A stretch of DNA of 64,000 nucleotides from Azophilus sp965215035 (GCA_965215035.1 OZ244040.1:310001-374000), one strand, 5' to 3'. Shown: positions 1 through 9,581, counted from the first letter of the stretch. Notes: generated by a model not told the origin, from the letters alone. Translations and numbers: made by a program.

Positions 1-2041
1 CGGATCGTCGACGACCGACCGGGCCCACTCCGGGGGCGTTATGGCGGTGGCCCGGCACAGCCCCGTCCCGCTGACCGTCCAGCGCTGGAGTGCCGGTATG
101 TCCGTCTCTTCGTTCGACCAGGGCCATACCAGCAGCTCGTCCGGCGCGCAGTTCCCGGCGAACGCCTGCACTCGGGGCCTTAGGGGACTTAGGGGAAAAG
201 ATCGATTCACCACGAACCCCAACTCCCCAGAGCGGTAGTCGAAATCCGGCACCGCCTTCTCCCAGGACAGGCCAGCGTAGTACATGTCTCGCACACGCAG
301 GCTGCGCCCGGCAAAACGGTCGAGAACCCACTCCTCGTCCGGTGCGTCGAAGGACATCCACAACTCCGGTCCGAACCGCACGGCATACTGCGCCCGCATG
401 AATGCCTGCAATTGACTGCGCGCCGCGGGACGCACGGCGATATTGACGCCCCGCTCCTCGAGGTAGCCCGGCGGCGGCCGCCGGTCATGGCCGATTTCGC
501 GTTCATGGTTGGCACGGGTCACCGGGTTGCGGGCCACGGTGGCATCGGTCAGGCCGAATCTGTCGATGATTTTCAGGTCCGGGAGATAATAGTATTGGAT
601 TCCGAGGGCACCCCCGGCCATCAGCGCGTCCGGGGGAAGCACGCCCCGCTCCATGTGCTCGTAGGCCTTGTACCGTCGAAGTTGGCGTGCGGCGAACTCG
701 CGGTGTACTGCAAAGGATGTAGCAACATGCTGTTGAGCAGCTTGGCGTCGCAGGTCGTTGGAGATGGCGACGAGCATCGGCATTCCCGGGGCGGCCGGTA
801 GCCATCCGGCGTTTTCATCATCCAATTCTATATGCGGCCTGCTAATGCGCTCGCGTATCGCAGCCCCCTCGAACAGCCGCGCGCCCTGGATTGCGCCGGC
901 ATAGAACAGCACCGGCACGAAAACGGCCACCGCGCAGGCCCGCGCGCCCATCCCACCAAGCCCGGGAAGACGGGAACGCCAACGCCCGGCCGCCAGGCGC
1001 GAGCCGAGGCGCGCGACCCCCCGACGCCGCGGGCAGCGCCAGCAGCGGCCAGTAGAAGTCCAGCGGCCGGTACTCGAAAAGGTCCCCGCCAATCCGCATC
1101 ACGTAGGCCATGTGGACGCCCACCAGCAGGAGCGGTAGCGCGAACGCCCCGTCCCGGCGCGCCCGCCAGCGCTCGCGCGCCGCCACGGCGGCCAGCGGCA
1201 GCAGCAGGTACAGCCCCGTCTCCAGCGCCGCCGCCCACAGGTAGCGAAAACCCGACCCGTACCAGGGCCGCACGTGCTTGGCGTAATACGTGTTGGGCAG
1301 CCACTCGCCATAGTAGGCGTGGCGGAACAGGTAGTGCGCGGCCACCAGCGCCACGAACGGCGCCGCCAGCCACGCCAGCCGCCGCCAGTCCGGCCGGAGG
1401 CGCCCGGCGTCCGCCATCGTCTGCAGGGCGAACCAGCCGATGCACAGGCCCCCGACCAACAACCCCTCGGGCCGGGTATAGGCCGCCAGCGCCAGGCTCA
1501 GCGACGCCGCCGCCAGGCCCCGGCGCTCCGACCGCCACAGGCTCAGGCACACCACCGCCACCACGATGAACAGGGTGAACTGCCGCGTCTCCAGCCCCCC
1601 GCCCGAGGTCCACACCGCGAACGTGGCGCTGGAGCACAGCAGGCCGAACGCCATCCAGGCCACCAGCCACCGCTGGCGCACCCACGGCAGGCGGGCGAGC
1701 CACACCCCCAGCGCGGCGACGGTGCCGACGGTGCAGGCCACCGACAGCCAGGGCGCCGCCAGCTCCGGGGGTATTCCAAGCACCTTCCACAGCGCGGCCA
1801 GCTCCAGCACCCACAGGAGGTTGGTGTAGCCCTCCACGTATTCGCCGGGGTTGAACACCAGCCCGTGGCCCTCCAGCAGGTTGCGGGCGTAGCGGAAGCT
1901 GATGAAGGCGTCGTCGCAGAGGAACCAGGCGGCGGCGGAGAGCCAGCCCAGCAGCGCCAGCCACGGCAGGAACGACAGCGCGACTCCCGCCCCCCGGACC
2001 AGGCCCCCCGCCGCAAGTCCCGTCACAGCGCGAGCCCGCAC
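1..2041 (-). pseudogene. AftB-like GT-C arabinofuranosyltransferase, copy A (frameshifted, 3' end outside window)
   Basis: Fourth and last copy of the tandem family described under copy D. From a GTG at 2041 (an ATG at 2065 is an alternative) the membrane half reads normally, with DDAFISFRYARNLLEG just after the first membrane segment and GYTNLLW about 20 residues later. Near 1017-1022 copy A has one extra base in a C-run compared with copies B-D, so the frame is lost. The C-terminal soluble half continues without stops in the next frame to the left edge, including YYYLPDLKIIDRFGLTDA and YLEERGVN. The N-terminal half resembles copy D (SERRGLAAAS) and the far C-terminal half resembles copy C, so the copy is mosaic. 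It is either a true frameshift mutant or a sequencing error in a homopolymer. Confidence 0.75.
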
Positions 2042-2128
2042 GAAAGTCCACCGGCGGTCGAGCATGGCTCCGCCTCGCCCACTCCCTGCCGAACGGCACG
2101 GGGCCCGCGGCGGTGGTCCGGGCAACGT

Positions 2129-2266
2129 ATCACCCTGTTCATCGTGGTGGCCGTGGTGTGCCTGGGCCTGCGGCGCTCGGAGCGCCGGGGCCTGGCGCTG
2201 GCTGCCTGGACGCGGCCCGAGGGGTTGATGACGGGGCTAGTATGCATCGGCTGGTTCATCGCCCAG
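2129..2266 (+). pseudogene. Inverted internal fragment of the AftB-like gene
   Basis: On the plus strand, opposite to its neighbours, an open stretch reads ITLFIVVAVVCLGLRRSERR, then AAWTRPEGLM and CIGWFIAQ. The minus-strand paralogues have FTLFIVVAVVCLSLWRSERR, AAYTRPEGLL and CIGWFALQ at the same positions. A block of about nine residues (the AAASLSLAL stretch) is missing. It has no start, no ribosome binding site and no continuation, so it is a decayed inverted piece left by rearrangement between copies A and B. Confidence 0.8.
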
Positions 2267-2267
2267 G

Positions 2268-2360
2268 TACGTACCCGGATGTCCCGGGCTTCCCGATCGA
2301 GCCGCTCCAGGCCACGCCCCGCGAGCTGCATCGCGTAGCCGCCGCGTGCCCGTCGTTCAT
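2268..2360 (-). pseudogene. DprE2-like SDR N-terminal remnant after copy B
   Basis: The stop of copy B overlaps an ATG (ATGA) that opens MNDGHAA, as at the other two junctions. The frame then shifts and reads GYAMQLAGRGLERLDREARD. This resembles the second strand and following helix of short-chain dehydrogenases of the DprE2 type. The glycine-rich ATSDIGRAIAH stretch seen at the other junctions is missing here. The remnant ends where the inverted transferase fragment begins. Family assignment rests on this short motif plus the DPA-type context. Confidence 0.55.
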
Positions 2361-4795
2361 GGCGGGGGCCTCCCGTCGCCTCCGGGGCCGGCGACGACGA
2401 TGGTGCCCTCCCAGAGCCGGCCCTCATCGGTGAACTGGCCGGTGCGGAGCTCGGCGATGGGATAGTCCGGCAGTCTGCGCAACGCCGCGCAACGCTCTCC
2501 GCCCCCTGTGTATTCTTTCATCCGGAAATCCAGATTGTCGAAGCCGTATCGTCGGCGCCCATCGGGAAGATCACGCCCATCGACCGGAAGCACATGCAGG
2601 AAGAAGGTCGCGTCGTTGTCGCCCGGGCGGCACGGCTGCCTGACGTAGAGCAGGCGCTTCCCCAGCAGGTGGACATCGAACACCGAACGGATGGCGGCCG
2701 CCCTTGTCCGCTCGGTCCCCACCCGCTTGACCTCCTCCAACAGGGACAGATCGTCGACGACCGACCGGGCCCACTCCGGGGGCGTTATGGCGGTGGCCCG
2801 GCACAGCCCCGTCCCGTTGACCGTCCAGCGCTGGAGCACCGGTTCGTCCGCCTCTTCGTTCGACCAGGGCCATACCAGCAGCTCGTCCGGCGCGCAGTTC
2901 CCGGCGAACGCCTGCACCCGGGGCCATTTGGGTTTGGATCGATCCACCACGAACCCCAACTCCTCCGACCGGTAGTCGAGGTCCGGGGCCGCCTTCTCCC
3001 AGGACAGGCCGGCGTAGTACCTGTCCCGCACACGCAGGCTGCGCCCGGCAAAACGGTCGAGAACCCACTCCTCGTCCGGGGAGTCGATGGGCATCCAGAG
3101 ACTCGGGCCGACCCGCGCAGCATAGCGCCCCCGCATGAGCGCCTTCGCTGGACTGTCCGCCGCGGCATGTACGGTGATGTTGACGCCCCGCTCCTCGAGG
3201 TAGCCCGGCGGCGGCCGCCGGTCATGGGCGATTTCGCGTTCATGGTTGGCACGGGTCACCGGGTTGCGGGCCACGGTGGCATCGGTCAGCCCGTTTTCGT
3301 CGACAACTTTCAGGTCCGGGAGATAATAGAATTGGATTCCGAGAGCAGACCCGGCCATCAGCGCGTCCGGGGGAAACACGCCCCGCTCCATGTGCTCGTA
3401 GGCCTTGTACCGTCGAAGTTGGCGTGCGACGAGTTTGCGGTGTACTGCAAAGGATATAGCAACATGCTGTTGGGCAGCTTGGCGCCGCAGGTCGTTGGAG
3501 ATGGCGACAAGCATCGGCATTCCCGGGGCGGCCAGCAGCCACCCGGCGTTGTCGCCGTCGAGTTCTACATGCTGTTCATGCTGTCGAGAACCCCTCTCGA
3601 GCCAGTCCCGTAGCGCAGCGCCCTCGAACAGCAGCGCGCCCTGGATTGCGCCGGCGTAGAACAGCACCGGCGCGAAGACCGCCACCGCCCAGGCCCGCGC
3701 GCCCAGCCCACCAAGCCCGGGAAGACGGGAACGCCAACGCCCGGCCGCCAGGCGCGAGCCGAGGCGCGCGATCCCCGCCGCCGCGGGCAGCGCCAGCAGC
3801 GGCCAGTAGAAGTCCAGCGGCCGGTACTCGAAATGGTCCCCGCCAATGCGCATCACGTAGGCCATGTGGACGCCCACCAGCAGGAGCGGCAGCGCGAACG
3901 ACCCGTCCCGGCGCGCCCGCCAGCGCTCGCGCGCCGCCACGGCGGCCAGCGGCAGCAGCAGGTACAGCCCCGTCTCCAGCGCCGCCGCCCACAGGTAGCG
4001 GAAGCCCGACCCGTACCAGGGCCGCACGTGCTTGGCGTAATACGTGTTGGGCAGCCACTCGCCGTAGTAGGCGTGGCGGAACAGGTAGTGCGCGGCCACC
4101 AGCGCCACGAACGGCGCCGCCAGCCACGCCAGCCTCCTCCAGTCCGGCCGAAGGCGCCCGGCGTCCGCCATCGTCTGCAGGGCGAACCAGCCGATGCACA
4201 GGCCCCCGACCAACAACCCCTCGGGCCGGGTATAGGCCGCCAGCGCCAGGCTCAGCGACGCCGCCGCCAGGCCCCAACCCCCGGAGCGCCACAGGCTCAG
4301 GCACACCACCGCCACCACGATGAACAGGGTGAACTGCCGCGTCTCCAGCCCGCCGCCCGAGGTCCACACCGCGAAGGTGGCGCTGGAGCACAGCAGGCCG
4401 AACGCCATCCAGGCCACCAGCCACCGGTGGCGCAGCCGCGGCAGGCGGGCGAGCCACACCCCCAGCGCGGCGACGGTGCCGACCGTGCAGGCCACCGACA
4501 GCCAGGGCGCCGCCTGCTCCGGGGGTATTCCAAGCACCTTCCACAGCGCGGCCAGCTCCAGCACCCACAGGAGGTTGGTGTAGCCCTCGACGTATTCGCC
4601 GGGGTTGAACACCAGCCCGTGGCCCTCCAGCAGGTTGCGGGCGTAGCGGAAGCTGATGAAGGCGTCGTCGCAGAGGAACCAGGCGGTGGCGGAGAGCCAG
4701 CCCAGCAGCGCCAGCCACGGCAGAAGCGACAGCCCGACTCCCGCGCCCCGGACCAGCCCCCTTGCCGCAAGTCCCGTCACAGCGCGAGCCCGCAC
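2357..4795 (-). CDS. AftB-like GT-C arabinofuranosyltransferase, copy B
   Basis: Intact 812-residue paralogue, the same length as copy D. The N-terminal half is a GT-C fold of about nine or ten membrane segments, with the acidic DDAFISFRYARN motif in the first external loop and the VEGYTN motif that also occurs in mycobacterial AftB (GT89). The C-terminal half (from about residue 390) is soluble and presumably periplasmic, with FYYLPDLKVVDENGLTDA and GYLEERGVN. By family it should move arabinofuranose from a polyprenyl-phosphate donor onto an external glycan or glycoprotein; the acceptor is unknown. The GTG start lies in sequence shared by copies A-C, which have all lost the N-terminus and ribosome binding site seen in copy D. 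The stop overlaps an SDR remnant by ATGA. Confidence 0.8.
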   Translation of the reverse strand: MRARAVTGLAARGLVRGAGVGLSLLPWLALLGWLSATAWFLCDDAFISFRYARNLLEGHGLVFNPGEYVEGYTNLLWVLELAALWKVLGIPPEQAAPWLSVACTVGTVAALGVWLARLPRLRHRWLVAWMAFGLLCSSATFAVWTSGGGLETRQFTLFIVVAVVCLSLWRSGGWGLAAASLSLALAAYTRPEGLLVGGLCIGWFALQTMADAGRLRPDWRRLAWLAAPFVALVAAHYLFRHAYYGEWLPNTYYAKHVRPWYGSGFRYLWAAALETGLYLLLPLAAVAARERWRARRDGSFALPLLLVGVHMAYVMRIGGDHFEYRPLDFYWPLLALPAAAGIARLGSRLAAGRWRSRLPGLGGLGARAWAVAVFAPVLFYAGAIQGALLFEGAALRDWLERGSRQHEQHVELDGDNAGWLLAAPGMPMLVAISNDLRRQAAQQHVAISFAVHRKLVARQLRRYKAYEHMERGVFPPDALMAGSALGIQFYYLPDLKVVDENGLTDATVARNPVTRANHEREIAHDRRPPPGYLEERGVNITVHAAADSPAKALMRGRYAARVGPSLWMPIDSPDEEWVLDRFAGRSLRVRDRYYAGLSWEKAAPDLDYRSEELGFVVDRSKPKWPRVQAFAGNCAPDELLVWPWSNEEADEPVLQRWTVNGTGLCRATAITPPEWARSVVDDLSLLEEVKRVGTERTRAAAIRSVFDVHLLGKRLLYVRQPCRPGDNDATFFLHVLPVDGRDLPDGRRRYGFDNLDFRMKEYTGGGERCAALRRLPDYPIAELRTGQFTDEGRLWEGTIVVAGPGGDGRPPP

Positions 4796-4917
4796 GAAAG
4801 TCCACCACTGGGGGTCGGGGATGGCTCTGTCCCGTTCACTACCCGCTCGTGCGCGATGGCCCGGCCGATGTCCGACGTGGCGCCGGGCGCCAGCGCCGCC
4901 ACCCGCCCGTCATTCAT
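4777..4917 (-). pseudogene. DprE2-like SDR N-terminal remnant after copy C
   Basis: Opens at an ATG overlapping the copy C stop (ATGA) and reads MNDGRVAALAPGATSDIGRA then IAHERV, before ending in unrelated residues at a TGA inside the start of copy B. GATSDIGRAIAH is the Rossmann nucleotide-binding start of an SDR. In mycobacteria the DPA epimerase is a two-protein system, DprE1 (FAD oxidase, present here) and DprE2 (SDR reductase), so the natural reading is a truncated dprE2. Only about 30 of the expected 240-260 residues remain. Confidence 0.65.
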
Positions 4918-7004
4918 GGCGGGGGCCTCCCGTCGCCTCCGGGGCCGGCGACGACGATGGCGCCCTCCACCCGCTCGACCTCCTCCAACAGGGACGGATC
5001 GTCGGCGACCGACCGGGCCCACTCCGGGGGCGTTATGGCGGTGGCCCGGCACAGCCCCGTCCCGTTGACCGTCCAGCGCTGGAGCGCCGGTTCGTCCGTC
5101 TCTTCGTTTGACCAGGGCCATACCAGCAGTTCGTCCGGTGCGCAATTCTTGGCGAACGCCTGCACTCGGGGCCTTAGGGGAAAAGATCGATCCACCACGA
5201 ACCCCAACTTCCCCGACCGGTAGTCGAAATCCGGCGCCGCCTTCTCCCAGGACAGACCGGCGTAGTACCTGTCTCGCACACGCAGGCTGCGCCCGGCAAA
5301 ACGGTCGAGAACCCACTCCTCGTCCGGCGCGTCGAAAGGCATCCACGACTCCGGTCCGAACCGCACGGCATACTGCGCCCGCATGAACGCCTGCAATTGA
5401 CTGTGCGCCGCGGGACGCACGGCGATATTGACGCCCCGCTCCTCGAGGTATCCCGGCGGCGGTCGCCGGTCATGGGCCATATGGCGTTCATGGTTGGCGT
5501 GGGTCACCGGGTTGCGGGCCACCGTGGCATCGGTCAGGCCGTATCTGTCGATGGCTTTCAGGTCCGGGAGATAATAGAACGGGATTCCGATACCACCCCC
5601 GGCCATCAGCGCGTCCGGGGGAAACACGCCCCGTTCCATCTTCTCGTAGGACTTCCAAAATCGTAAACGCGATCTGGCGAACTCGCGGTGCTCCACGAAG
5701 GGCGAAGCGACCATCTGTTGGGCAGCCAAGCGTCTCAGGTCGTTGGAGATGGCGACGAGCATCGGCATTCCCGGCGCGGCGAGTAGCCATCCGGCGTTTC
5801 CATCATCCAATGCTATATGCAGCCTGCTAATGCGTTCGCGTATCGCGGCGCCCTCGAACAGCAGGGCACCCTGGATCGCGCCGGCGTAGAACAGAACCGG
5901 CGCGAAGACCGCCACCGCGCAGGCCCGCGCGCCCAGCCCGGGAAGACGGGGACGCCAACGGCCGGCGGCCAGGCGCTTGCCGAGGTGCGCGATCCCCGCC
6001 GCCGCGGGCAGCGCCAGCAGCGGCCAGTAGAAGTCCAGCGGCCGGTACTCGAAATGGTCCCCGCCAATGCGCATCACGTAGGCCATGTGGACGCCCACCA
6101 GCAGGAGCGGCAGCGCGAACGACCCGTCCCGGCACGCCCGCCAGCGCTCGCGCGCCGCCACGGCGGCCAGCGGCAGCAGCAGGTACAGCCCCGTCTCCAG
6201 CGCCGCCGCCCACAGGTAGCGGAAGCCCGACCCGTACCAGGGCCGCACGTGCTTCGCGTGGTACGTGTTGGGCAGCCACTCGCCGTAGTAGGCGTGGCGG
6301 AACAGGTAGTGCGCGGCCACCAGCGCCACGAACGGCGCCGCCAGCCACGCCAGCCGCCGCCAGTCCGGCCGAAGGCGCCCGGCGTCCGCCATCGACTGCG
6401 CGGCGAACCAGCCGATGCACAGGCCCCCGACCAACAACCCCTCGGGCCGGGTATAGGCCGCCAGCGCCAGGCTCAGCGACGCCGCCGCCAGGCCCCAACC
6501 CCCGGAGCGCCACAGGCCCAGGCACACCACCGCCACCACGACGAACAGGGTGAACTGCCGCGTCTCCAGCCCCCCGCCCGAGGTCCACACCGCGAAGGTG
6601 GCGCTGGAGCACAGCAGGCCGAACGCCATCCAGGCCACCAGCCACCGGTGGCGCACCCGCGGCAGGCGGGCGAGCCACACCCCCAGCGCGGCGACGGTGC
6701 CGACGGTGCAGACCACCGACAGCCAGGGCGCCGCCTGCTCCGGGGGAACCCCCAGCAGCCCCCACAGCGCGGTCAGCTCCAGCACCCACAGGAGGTTGGT
6801 GTAGCCCTCCACGTACTCGCCGGGATTGAACACCAGCCCGCGGCCCTCCAGCAGGTTGCGGGCGTAGCGGAAGCCGATGAAGGCGTCGTCGCAGAGGAAC
6901 CAGGCGGCGGCGGAGAGCCAGCCCAGCAGCGCCAGCCACGGCAGAAGCGATAGCGCGACTCCAGCCCCCCTTGCCGCAAGTCCCGTCACAGCGCGAGCCC
7001 GCAC
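4914..7004 (-). CDS. AftB-like GT-C arabinofuranosyltransferase, copy C (C-terminal deletion)
   Basis: 696-residue paralogue. The membrane half matches copies B and D closely. The soluble half diverges in a patch around residues 425-460 (QMVASPFVEHREFARSRLRF). An in-frame deletion removes about 100 residues near the C-terminus: the sequence jumps from LLEEVERV straight to EGAIVVAGPGG, which in copies B and D is the last 20 residues. The membrane catalytic part is unaffected, so the protein may still work. The start was set at GTG 7004 by alignment with copy B; a longer reading would run back through copy D's stop and is not supported. Confidence 0.75.
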   Translation of the reverse strand: MRARAVTGLAARGAGVALSLLPWLALLGWLSAAAWFLCDDAFIGFRYARNLLEGRGLVFNPGEYVEGYTNLLWVLELTALWGLLGVPPEQAAPWLSVVCTVGTVAALGVWLARLPRVRHRWLVAWMAFGLLCSSATFAVWTSGGGLETRQFTLFVVVAVVCLGLWRSGGWGLAAASLSLALAAYTRPEGLLVGGLCIGWFAAQSMADAGRLRPDWRRLAWLAAPFVALVAAHYLFRHAYYGEWLPNTYHAKHVRPWYGSGFRYLWAAALETGLYLLLPLAAVAARERWRACRDGSFALPLLLVGVHMAYVMRIGGDHFEYRPLDFYWPLLALPAAAGIAHLGKRLAAGRWRPRLPGLGARACAVAVFAPVLFYAGAIQGALLFEGAAIRERISRLHIALDDGNAGWLLAAPGMPMLVAISNDLRRLAAQQMVASPFVEHREFARSRLRFWKSYEKMERGVFPPDALMAGGGIGIPFYYLPDLKAIDRYGLTDATVARNPVTHANHERHMAHDRRPPPGYLEERGVNIAVRPAAHSQLQAFMRAQYAVRFGPESWMPFDAPDEEWVLDRFAGRSLRVRDRYYAGLSWEKAAPDFDYRSGKLGFVVDRSFPLRPRVQAFAKNCAPDELLVWPWSNEETDEPALQRWTVNGTGLCRATAITPPEWARSVADDPSLLEEVERVEGAIVVAGPGGDGRPPP

Positions 7005-7132
7005 GAAAGTCCGCCACCGAGGGGGCGGGTCGGGGATGGCTCCGCCTCGTTCACCACCCGCTCGTGCGCGATGGCGCGGCCGATGTCCGACGTGGCGCCG
7101 GGCACCAGCGCCGCCGCCCGCCCGTCGTTCAT
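6986..7132 (-). pseudogene. DprE2-like SDR N-terminal remnant after copy D
   Basis: Same structure as the remnant after copy C. The ATG overlaps the copy D stop (ATGA) and the reading is MNDGRAAALVPGATSDIGRA, IAHERVV, then a short non-homologous tail ending inside the start of copy C. The ATGA overlap suggests translational coupling of transferase and SDR in the ancestral operon. Having the same truncated start at successive junctions shows that the repeated unit was transferase plus about 90 bases of SDR. Confidence 0.65.
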
Positions 7133-9567
7133 GGCGGGGGCCTCCCGTCGCCTCCGGAGCCGGCGACGACGATGGCGCCCTCCCAGAGCCGGCCCTCATC
7201 GGTGAACTGGCCGGTGCGGAGCTCGGCGATGGGATAGTCCGGCAGTCTGCGCACCGCCGCGCAACGCTCGCCCCCCCCCTCCATGTATTCTTTCATCCGG
7301 AAATCCAGATTGTCGAAACCGTATCGCCGGCGCCCATCGGGAAGATCACGCCCATCGACCGGAACCACGTGCAGGAAGAAGGTCGCGTCGTTGTCGCCCG
7401 GGCGGCACGGCTGCCTGAAGTAGAGCAGGCGATTCCCCAGCAGGTGGACATCGAACACCGAGCGGATGGCGGCTGTCCTCACCCGCTCGACTTCCTCCAG
7501 CCGGGACGGGTCGTCGACGACCGACCGGATCCTCTTCAGAGGCGTTGCGAGAGGCGTTGCGACGGTGGCCCGGCACAGCCCCGTCCCGTTGATCGTCCAG
7601 CGCTGGAGCGCCGGTTCGTCCGCCTTTTCATTCGACCAGGGCCATACCAGCAGCTCGTCCGGTGTGCAATTCCTAGCGAACGCCTGCGCCCGCATCTGGG
7701 TGGGCACCCAAGGGAGGTGCTGGGGCAGCGACACCACGAACCCCAAGTCTCCCGAGCGGTAGTCGAGGTCCGGAACCACCTTCTCCCAGGACAGGCCCGC
7801 ATAGTACATGTCCCGCACATGCAGACTTCGCCCGGCAAAACGGTCGAGAACCCACCCCTCGTCCGGCGCGTCGAAAGGCATCCACAACTCCGGTCCGAAC
7901 CGCACGGCATACTGCGCCCACATGAGCGCCTTCAATCGACTGTGCGCCACGGGATATATGGTGATGTTGACGCCCCGCTCCTCGAGGTAGCCCGGCGGCG
8001 GCTGCCGGTCATGGGCCATGTGGCGTTCATGGTTGGCACGGGTCGCCGGGTTGCGGGCCACGGTGGCATCGGTCAGGCCGAGTCTGTCGATGACTTTCAG
8101 ATCCGCAAGATAGTAAAACCGAATGCCAATCCCTGCGCTGCGTGGGGTCCTTGAGTGGCTAGCCCCTACCGAGTCCATCAACGCGTCCGCAGGAATCAGG
8201 CCCCGCTCCATATGCTCGTAGTCCTTGTACGCTCGAATTCGGGATGCGGCACCCAAGCGCAGTCGAAAAAAAGGTACAGCAACGGATTGAGAGACGCATA
8301 GGCGTCGCAGGTCGTTGGAGATGGCGACGAGCATCGGCATTCCCGGCGCGGCGAGTAGCCATCCGGCGTTTTCATCATCCAATTCTATATGCAGCCTGAT
8401 AACGTGATCGCGTATCGCAGCCCCCTCGAACAGCCGCGCGCCCTGGATCGCGCCGGCATAGAACAGCACCGGCACGAAAACGGCCACCGCGCAGGCTCGT
8501 GCGCCAAGCCCGGGAAGACGGCGGTGCCAACGCCCGGCGGCTAGGCGCGAGCCGAGGCGCGCGATCCCCACCGCCGCGGGCAGCGCCAGCAGCGGCCAGT
8601 AGAAGTCCAGCGGCCGGTACTCGAAATAGTCCCCGCCAATGCGCATCACGTAGGCCATGTGGACGCCCACCAGAACGAGCGGCAGCGCGAACGACCCGTC
8701 CCGGCGCGCCCGCCAGCGCTCGCGCGCCGCGACGGCGACCAGGGGCAGCAGCAGATACAGCCCCGTCTCCAGCACCGCCGCCCACAGGTAGCGAAAACCC
8801 GACCCGTACCAGGGCCGCACGTGCTTCGCGTAGTACGTGTTGGGCAGCCACTCGCCGTAGTAGGCGTGGCGGAACAGGTAGTGCGCGGCCACCAGCGCCA
8901 CGAACGGCACCGCCAGCCACGCCAGCCGCCGCCAGTCCGGCCGGAGGCGCCCGGCGTCCGCCATCGTCTGCAGGGCGAACCAGCCGATGCACAGGCCCCC
9001 GATCAACAACCCCTCGGGCCGGGTATAGGCCGCCAGCGCCAGGCTCAGCGACGCCGCCGCCAGCCCTCGACGCTCGGAACGCCAGAGGCTCAGGCACACC
9101 ACCGCCACCACGATGAACAGGGTGAACTGCCGCGTCTCCAGCCCCCCGCCCGAGGTCCACACCGCGAAGGTGGCGCTGCAGCACAGCAGGCCGAACGCCA
9201 TCCAGGCCACCAGCCACCGGTGGCGCAACTGCGGCAGGCGCACGAGCCACACCCCCAGCGCGGCGACGGTGCCGACGGTGCAGGCCACCGACAGCCAGGG
9301 CGCCGCCAGCTCCGGGGGTATTCCAAGCACCTTCCACAGCGCGGCCAGCTCCAGCACCCACAGGAGGTTGGTGTAGCCCTCCACGTATTCGCCGGGGTTG
9401 AAGACCAGCCCGTGCCCGTCCAGCAGGTTGCGGGCGTAGCGGAAGCTGATGAAGGCGTCGTCGCAGAGGAACCAGGCGGTGGCGGAGAGCCAGCCCAGCA
9501 GCGCCAGCCACGGCAGGAACGACAGTGCGACTCCCACGCCGCGGAGCAGAGTCGACCGACTGCCCAT
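7129..9567 (-). CDS. AftB-like GT-C arabinofuranosyltransferase, copy D (probable founder)
   Basis: 812-residue integral membrane transferase, first of the four copies in transcription order and the only one with a normal start: ATG at 9567 preceded by a GGGAAGGG ribosome binding site, 14 bases after the DprE1-like gene. The N-terminal half is a GT-C membrane domain with WFLCDDAFISFRYARNLL (acidic pair in the first external loop) and VFNPGEYVEGYTNLLW. These are hallmark stretches of AftB-type terminal arabinofuranosyltransferases. The C-terminal half is a soluble, presumably periplasmic domain with GLTDATVARNP and PPPGYLEERGVN. Compared with copies A-C it has about ten extra residues (SVGASHSRTPRSAG) before the YYLADLK motif. 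The adjacent DPA-type genes support an arabinofuranosyl-phosphoprenol donor; this is inference. Confidence 0.82.
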   Translation of the reverse strand: MGSRSTLLRGVGVALSFLPWLALLGWLSATAWFLCDDAFISFRYARNLLDGHGLVFNPGEYVEGYTNLLWVLELAALWKVLGIPPELAAPWLSVACTVGTVAALGVWLVRLPQLRHRWLVAWMAFGLLCCSATFAVWTSGGGLETRQFTLFIVVAVVCLSLWRSERRGLAAASLSLALAAYTRPEGLLIGGLCIGWFALQTMADAGRLRPDWRRLAWLAVPFVALVAAHYLFRHAYYGEWLPNTYYAKHVRPWYGSGFRYLWAAVLETGLYLLLPLVAVAARERWRARRDGSFALPLVLVGVHMAYVMRIGGDYFEYRPLDFYWPLLALPAAVGIARLGSRLAAGRWHRRLPGLGARACAVAVFVPVLFYAGAIQGARLFEGAAIRDHVIRLHIELDDENAGWLLAAPGMPMLVAISNDLRRLCVSQSVAVPFFRLRLGAASRIRAYKDYEHMERGLIPADALMDSVGASHSRTPRSAGIGIRFYYLADLKVIDRLGLTDATVARNPATRANHERHMAHDRQPPPGYLEERGVNITIYPVAHSRLKALMWAQYAVRFGPELWMPFDAPDEGWVLDRFAGRSLHVRDMYYAGLSWEKVVPDLDYRSGDLGFVVSLPQHLPWVPTQMRAQAFARNCTPDELLVWPWSNEKADEPALQRWTINGTGLCRATVATPLATPLKRIRSVVDDPSRLEEVERVRTAAIRSVFDVHLLGNRLLYFRQPCRPGDNDATFFLHVVPVDGRDLPDGRRRYGFDNLDFRMKEYMEGGGERCAAVRRLPDYPIAELRTGQFTDEGRLWEGAIVVAGSGGDGRPPP

Positions 9568-9581
9568 GCCGCCCTTCCCTC

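Noticed and set aside
828..2099. Long minus-strand open frame rich in Arg, Gly and Ala over copy A (and matching frames over copies B-D)
   Set aside because: Shadow frame of the high-GC transferase genes; no motifs, no ribosome binding site, and it repeats with each paralogue.
7005..7199. 65-codon N-terminal extension of copy C
   Set aside because: It reads through the stop region of copy D and the SDR remnant in the wrong frame.
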